Shown piece by piece: positions 5,729 through 8,817 of a DNA stretch of 8,817 nucleotides. Where the stretch lies: assembly GCA_040376605.1 (NCBI GenBank), contig JBEIQI010000122.1, positions 1-8,817 of the forward strand, written 5' to 3'. The DNA is from JANWKQ01 sp040376605 (GTDB lineage: Bacteria > Bacteroidota > Bacteroidia > CAIKAF01). The translations under genes were made by a program, and so were the position numbers. The first letter of the stretch is position 1. Each line of letters starts with the position of its first letter. The notes under the pieces were generated by a model. The model was not told where the DNA came from. It was given only the letters and a program-made list of their open reading frames with translations, and did not search any database.

Positions 5729-7281
5729 CGAATCAAATTTAGTTGGGAAATATAATTGTCTTCTTTGGTTTCAATAACAACATAATAATTCTGGGTCTTT
5801 GCTAAACTTGAAATGTCCAGCATCAAGGAATTATTGATGGTAACATCCAGTTGATGAATTAAAATCTTCCCTTGATAATCCAATACTTTGAGTGCTGCTT
5901 TTCCATTGTAGTTAATTCCCAGATTGATATTATTACCGGTTTCATCCAATTCAACCGCCATGGGTTTACTATTTCTTGGCATACCGCCAGATATTGGTTG
6001 AAGGGTTCTGCAGAATTGATATGATGTCATTACTTTGGTTCTTTTGGTAAATAGGTTCATTCTATAACAAACGAAGCGAATGCTAATATCCTTGCCACCA
6101 TTGTCCATTACTTCGATGGTTGACCACTGTGAGCTGAATGGTGGATTAGGGAAGGTTCCCCCCTCACTATATATTCCTCCTTTATCGGATCCCACATTAT
6201 TTAATGCGGCAGATTGAAGAATGGGGTAAAAGTTAGGATTTGTTTTGTTGTCTGAAAAATCAGCATGAGTTCCATTATCAATGGCTAACATATGCGCATC
6301 TCCTGATATGATAAACATATTTACGATATTACTATCTCTAAAAAAATTGGATAATTCTGTTCGGGTTTGGGTATAGCCACCCCAATTATCCGAACGTTCA
6401 CCTGAAAATGAAACAGAACTCACCCAACAGATGATTTGTCCTTTATTTTTAGCAGACATTACTTCAGACTTAAACCAGTTTTTTTGATCAACACTCATGA
6501 TATCTCCATTTTTTCTTTCCGAACGTAAGTCGGTCATAATAAAATGAACCCGGCCGATCGTAAAACTCTGATAAATGGATTGGCTGATCTCATTGACCCC
6601 TAAAGGATAATAAGGGATATATTCTTTATAGGCTTTATAGGCGGCAATTCCACATCCGGTGCTACCATCATTGTTGTCACCACAAAAATCATGATCATCC
6701 CAAACATAGGCAATCGGAATATTCTGTAGAAATTTAGCTTCCTTAGGGTGTTGCAAAACCTTTTCTTCATAGGCTGTTCTATGGGGCTCTAAATCCGAAG
6801 AGGAGGGATTCGCATAATGAAGATCTCCCGGCATTAAAAGGAATAAAGGGTTCTGGGCCCTCATTTTATCATAAACCTTATTATTAGGAAAAAAATTACA
6901 TGAGCCTGCTACAAATTTAAATGAGTATGGCGATGTTGTAACGGTTTTAAAACTACCAATATGCTTTTCGGCAAGATCTTTCACTCCATCTATTTCCAAA
7001 CAATAATAGTAGGTTCGGGTAGATTCTAAATGATCAATAATTAAAGCAACCGTATTTCCAAATTCTAACTTGGCAGATGTAAACTCTGAGTAAATAGGTT
7101 GAGAAAATGCTTTATCAAGGCATACCACTAATCTTACCTTTTCGGCTGGACTTTTTAATACAGCATTTACTTTGGCCGAACTCGGAGTAATGGCACCGCT
7201 CCAAAAATACAGTACTTCGTTGGCTGCTAATTTGTTGAAGGAGGTGAAGAGTAAAATAAAGTAGAAAAGTCTTTTTAACAT
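5725..7281 (-). CDS. Secreted PhoD-like alkaline phosphatase/phosphodiesterase
   Basis: This 518-residue protein has a signal peptide (MLKRLF, hydrophobic 5-14, cleavage near LAA-N at 18-21). Residues about 22-115 form an Fn3-like PhoD N-terminal domain (FWSGAITPSSAKVNAVLKS, TRTYYYCLEIDG). Residues about 120-410 form a calcineurin-like metallophosphatase domain with the PhoD-family motifs GSC (126-128), GDLHY (152-156), WDDHD (194-198), TDLRSER (250-256), WVSSVSFSG (286-294) and GDAHMLAID (327-335), all metal or active-site positions. It should hydrolyse phosphate mono- or diesters outside the cytoplasm; the substrate is not predictable. Residues about 448-518 resemble a divergent T9SS sorting domain (LKVLDYQGKIL, LDISSLAKTQNYYVVI) but lack the usual PNP entry motif. 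It is the first gene of a leftward pair, sharing a TTGA overlap with the DUF3857-like gene. No pho box is recognised upstream. Confidence 0.92.
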   Translation of the reverse strand: MLKRLFYFILLFTSFNKLAANEVLYFWSGAITPSSAKVNAVLKSPAEKVRLVVCLDKAFSQPIYSEFTSAKLEFGNTVALIIDHLESTRTYYYCLEIDGVKDLAEKHIGSFKTVTTSPYSFKFVAGSCNFFPNNKVYDKMRAQNPLFLLMPGDLHYANPSSSDLEPHRTAYEEKVLQHPKEAKFLQNIPIAYVWDDHDFCGDNNDGSTGCGIAAYKAYKEYIPYYPLGVNEISQSIYQSFTIGRVHFIMTDLRSERKNGDIMSVDQKNWFKSEVMSAKNKGQIICWVSSVSFSGERSDNWGGYTQTRTELSNFFRDSNIVNMFIISGDAHMLAIDNGTHADFSDNKTNPNFYPILQSAALNNVGSDKGGIYSEGGTFPNPPFSSQWSTIEVMDNGGKDISIRFVCYRMNLFTKRTKVMTSYQFCRTLQPISGGMPRNSKPMAVELDETGNNINLGINYNGKAALKVLDYQGKILIHQLDVTINNSLMLDISSLAKTQNYYVVIETKEDNYISQLNLIR

Positions 7282-7333
7282 GCCCTTGTTTTATTAAGTA
7301 AATTTATGATTAAATTTCTTTAAAACCCTGTGG

Positions 7334-7360
7334 TTGCTGTATTTTCTGTATAATTTTATG
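7334..7360 (+). promoter_or_regulatory. Weak candidate promoter of the dps gene
   Basis: A TTG (7334-7336) precedes an AT-rich TATAATTTTATG stretch (7349-7360), the only promoter-like arrangement in the 99 bases between the divergent PhoD and Dps genes. It departs from TAnnTTTG in the last position and the spacing is short (14-15 bases), so support is thin. No OxyR or PerR operator is recognised. AAGAGA at 7374-7379, just before the ATG, could serve as a poor ribosome binding site. Confidence 0.25.
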
Positions 7361-7380
7361 AAAGTTTATAATTAAGAGAC

Positions 7381-7857
7381 ATGAAAAATAAAAATCAAAT
7401 AGGCTTGGACGCTGCAGGCTCCGAAAAATTAGCCAAAGGATTAAATAATCTTTTAGCCAACTACCAATTGTTTTATATCAATGCCCGAGGTTTTCACTGG
7501 AATATTACCGGAAGTAAATTTTTTGAATTGCATTTAAAATTTGAAGAGTTATATAATGATGCTTTGATAAAAGTGGATGAAATTGCTGAAAGGGTATTAA
7601 CCTTAGGTCATACTCCCTTGCATACCTTTACGGATTATACCAAAGTATCTTCCATAAAGGAGGAAAAAAACATTTCTGATGGTACCAAGGCGGTAAAAGT
7701 GGTAGTAAAAAGTTTCCAAACCTTGATTGAAATTGAAAGAGGCTTATTGGATTTATCAGCCAAGGTGAATGATGAAGGTACGAATGCTTTGATGAGTGAT
7801 TATATCCGGGAACAGGAGAAATTGGTTTGGATGTACACTTCTTTTTTAAAGGGGTAA
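7381..7857 (+). CDS. dps: Dps family ferritin-like DNA-protection/iron-storage protein
   Basis: This 158-residue protein matches the Dps family in length and sequence. Dps forms a cytoplasmic dodecamer that oxidises Fe(II) with hydrogen peroxide and stores the iron, protecting DNA. The inter-subunit ferroxidase centre is complete with constant spacing relative to E. coli Dps: H39, H51, E55 (Asp in E. coli), D66 and E70 correspond to H51, H63, D67, D78 and E82. Further family signatures are NYQLFYINARGFHWNITG (27-44) and the DEIAERVLTLGHTPL helix. The N-terminal tail is short, with a few lysines (MKNKNQ), so direct DNA binding cannot be assumed. It appears to be a single-gene unit, divergent from the phosphatase gene and convergent with the glycosyltransferase at 7876. 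Family expectation is induction by oxidative stress or stationary phase; no operator is visible here. Confidence 0.96.
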   Translation: MKNKNQIGLDAAGSEKLAKGLNNLLANYQLFYINARGFHWNITGSKFFELHLKFEELYNDALIKVDEIAERVLTLGHTPLHTFTDYTKVSSIKEEKNISDGTKAVKVVVKSFQTLIEIERGLLDLSAKVNDEGTNALMSDYIREQEKLVWMYTSFLKG

Positions 7858-7862
7858 GATCA

Positions 7863-7882
7863 TTTTTAGCGTTTGCTAAGAA
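7863..7882. terminator. Short stem-loop between convergent dps and glycosyltransferase genes
   Basis: TTTTTAGC (7863-7870) pairs with GCTAAGAA (7875-7882) across a 4-base loop, giving 8 pairs including one T-G. It sits in the 18-base gap between the convergent stops and includes the stop codon of the leftward gene. The position suits a shared bidirectional terminator, but the stem is AT-rich and no proper T-tract follows in either direction. Confidence 0.3.
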
Positions 7883-8817
7883 ATTACTTCATTCATTAAT
7901 TCGTGTAATACTTTTTTTTCAACTTCCCAATTGAGTTGTTTTGAGGCTTCTATTGTATTGTGTCTATATATCTGATATTTTTCGGGATGTTCAAATAAAT
8001 GTTGAATAGAATTGGCAATTTCTTGAGGATCTACCTGATTGACAATAATGCCTACTTGATATTTTTCGATAATTTTTTTGAGTTCTACTAAATCGGAAGA
8101 TATCACAGGGATACCACATTGGATATAATCGAAAATCTTATTGGGTAAGCTAAATCGATAGTTGATATTGGTGTCTTTGTCTAAGGTCACACCTGCATCG
8201 GCATTCATGGTATATTGGATAAGTTTAGCATAGGGTTGTTTGCCAATAAAAGTTACTTGAGTTTCCAACTTCCATTCCAACACCATTTTTTTTAATATCT
8301 CCAGCACATCTCCGTTACCCACAATGTATAAATGAAAATTTGATGGAAGATATTTAAATGCTTCTACCAATTCTTCTGATCCCCTATGCATATTGATTCC
8401 ACTACCTTGCAAGATGATAATATGTTTATTTTCTGGCATTCCTAGTTCTTTTCGAGTAGTCGTTTTTTCAAGTTTTAATTTGGCTGGTACATTTCTAATT
8501 ACCTTAAATTCTTTATGATACTTATCTTTAAAAAGTGAAGCTATACTATTATTTACCGTAATACAATACTTTAGCTTGGGTACAATCCATCCTTCGATAG
8601 CTTTCCATGTTTTTTTTGCAAATCCGTTATTCTCTAATTCAGGAACTTCTGTAAAGTATTCATGGCTATCAAAAATTACCGGCTTAGCTTTAAGTTTGCC
8701 AGCCAGATGATTGGCTAATAGGGTATCCAAATCGTTACTCCATAAAATATCTACTTTACGCCAAAGAAGTAACCAAAACAATCTCCAATTATAAAAGGCA
8801 TAAAATAATGGACCTTG
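7876..8817 (-). CDS. Family 4 (GT-B) glycosyltransferase, N-terminus beyond the window
   Basis: The frame stays open to the right edge, so the gene is cut at its 5' end; the TTG near 8781 is not a start, because in-frame residues QGPLFYAFYNWR precede it and fit the family. The 313 visible residues cover the end of the N-terminal Rossmann domain (DILWSNDLDTLLANHLAGKL, then DSHEYFTEVPEL beginning at residue 50) and the whole C-terminal donor-binding domain: ILQGSGINMHRGSEELVEAF near 135-154, LYIVGNGD, and LPNKIFDYIQCGIPVI at 224-239, followed by SSDLVELKKII. That last block is the nucleotide-sugar site; the position of the second Glu in the usual E-x7-E motif is Asp (FDYI). It likely adds a sugar to a surface polysaccharide at the cytoplasmic membrane face. 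Substrate unknown. It converges on dps with an 18-base gap. Confidence 0.93.
   Translation of the reverse strand, partial: QGPLFYAFYNWRLFWLLLWRKVDILWSNDLDTLLANHLAGKLKAKPVIFDSHEYFTEVPELENNGFAKKTWKAIEGWIVPKLKYCITVNNSIASLFKDKYHKEFKVIRNVPAKLKLEKTTTRKELGMPENKHIIILQGSGINMHRGSEELVEAFKYLPSNFHLYIVGNGDVLEILKKMVLEWKLETQVTFIGKQPYAKLIQYTMNADAGVTLDKDTNINYRFSLPNKIFDYIQCGIPVISSDLVELKKIIEKYQVGIIVNQVDPQEIANSIQHLFEHPEKYQIYRHNTIEASKQLNWEVEKKVLHELMNEVIS

Noticed and set aside
8779..8781. TTG as the start of the family 4 glycosyltransferase
   Set aside because: The frame continues to the window edge with family-like residues, and a GT-B enzyme would lack most of its N-terminal domain if it began here.
1..8817. 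tRNA, rRNA, CRISPR array, transposase or phage genes
   Set aside because: Reading both strands, no cloverleaf, spaced repeat array or recombinase/transposase motif was recognised; all gaps between genes are under 300 bases.

Overview
The window looks like a chromosomal segment from a low-GC member of the Bacteroidota. Three things point there. Type IX secretion (T9SS) sorting domains occur on two proteins, a clear one at the left edge and a divergent one on the PhoD-like protein. There are two matches to the Bacteroidota -7 promoter element TAnnTTTG. Shine-Dalgarno sequences are absent or weak before nearly every gene. Genus cannot be decided from this sequence alone.

Layout, left to right. 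(1) The 3' end of a T9SS cargo gene (2-280, +), closed by a strong intrinsic terminator (290-324). (2) A leftward two-gene operon: an antibiotic-biosynthesis-monooxygenase (ABM) family protein (1126-1449) and a small exported protein of unknown function (418-1125), whose stop and start codons touch. (3) A 222-base divergent intergenic region (1450-1671) holding a strikingly GC-rich, foldable block (1545-1627) between two candidate promoters. (4) A rightward pair of overlapping family 2 glycosyltransferase genes (1672-2637 and 2630-3628): a membrane-anchored DPM1/GtrB-like enzyme and a second GT-A enzyme with C-terminal membrane segments. (5) A leftward coupled pair: a secreted PhoD-like metallophosphatase (5725-7281), then a 701-residue exported protein with DUF3857/transglutaminase-like architecture that seems to have lost its catalytic residues (3623-5728). 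(6) A Dps ferritin-like protein (7381-7857, +). (7) The C-terminal part of a family 4 glycosyltransferase (7876-8817, -), running off the right edge.

Functionally this is a mixed neighbourhood of envelope and surface biogenesis (three glycosyltransferases, four exported proteins) with a stress/iron-storage gene. Coupling is tight within each transcription unit: 0-base spacing, a 4-base TTGA overlap, and an 8-base overlap at a TTG start. The two central operons converge with a 6-base overlap. No complete novel defence or mobile system is visible. The best candidates for something undescribed are the GC-rich intergenic element and the phosphatase/pseudo-transglutaminase pair.
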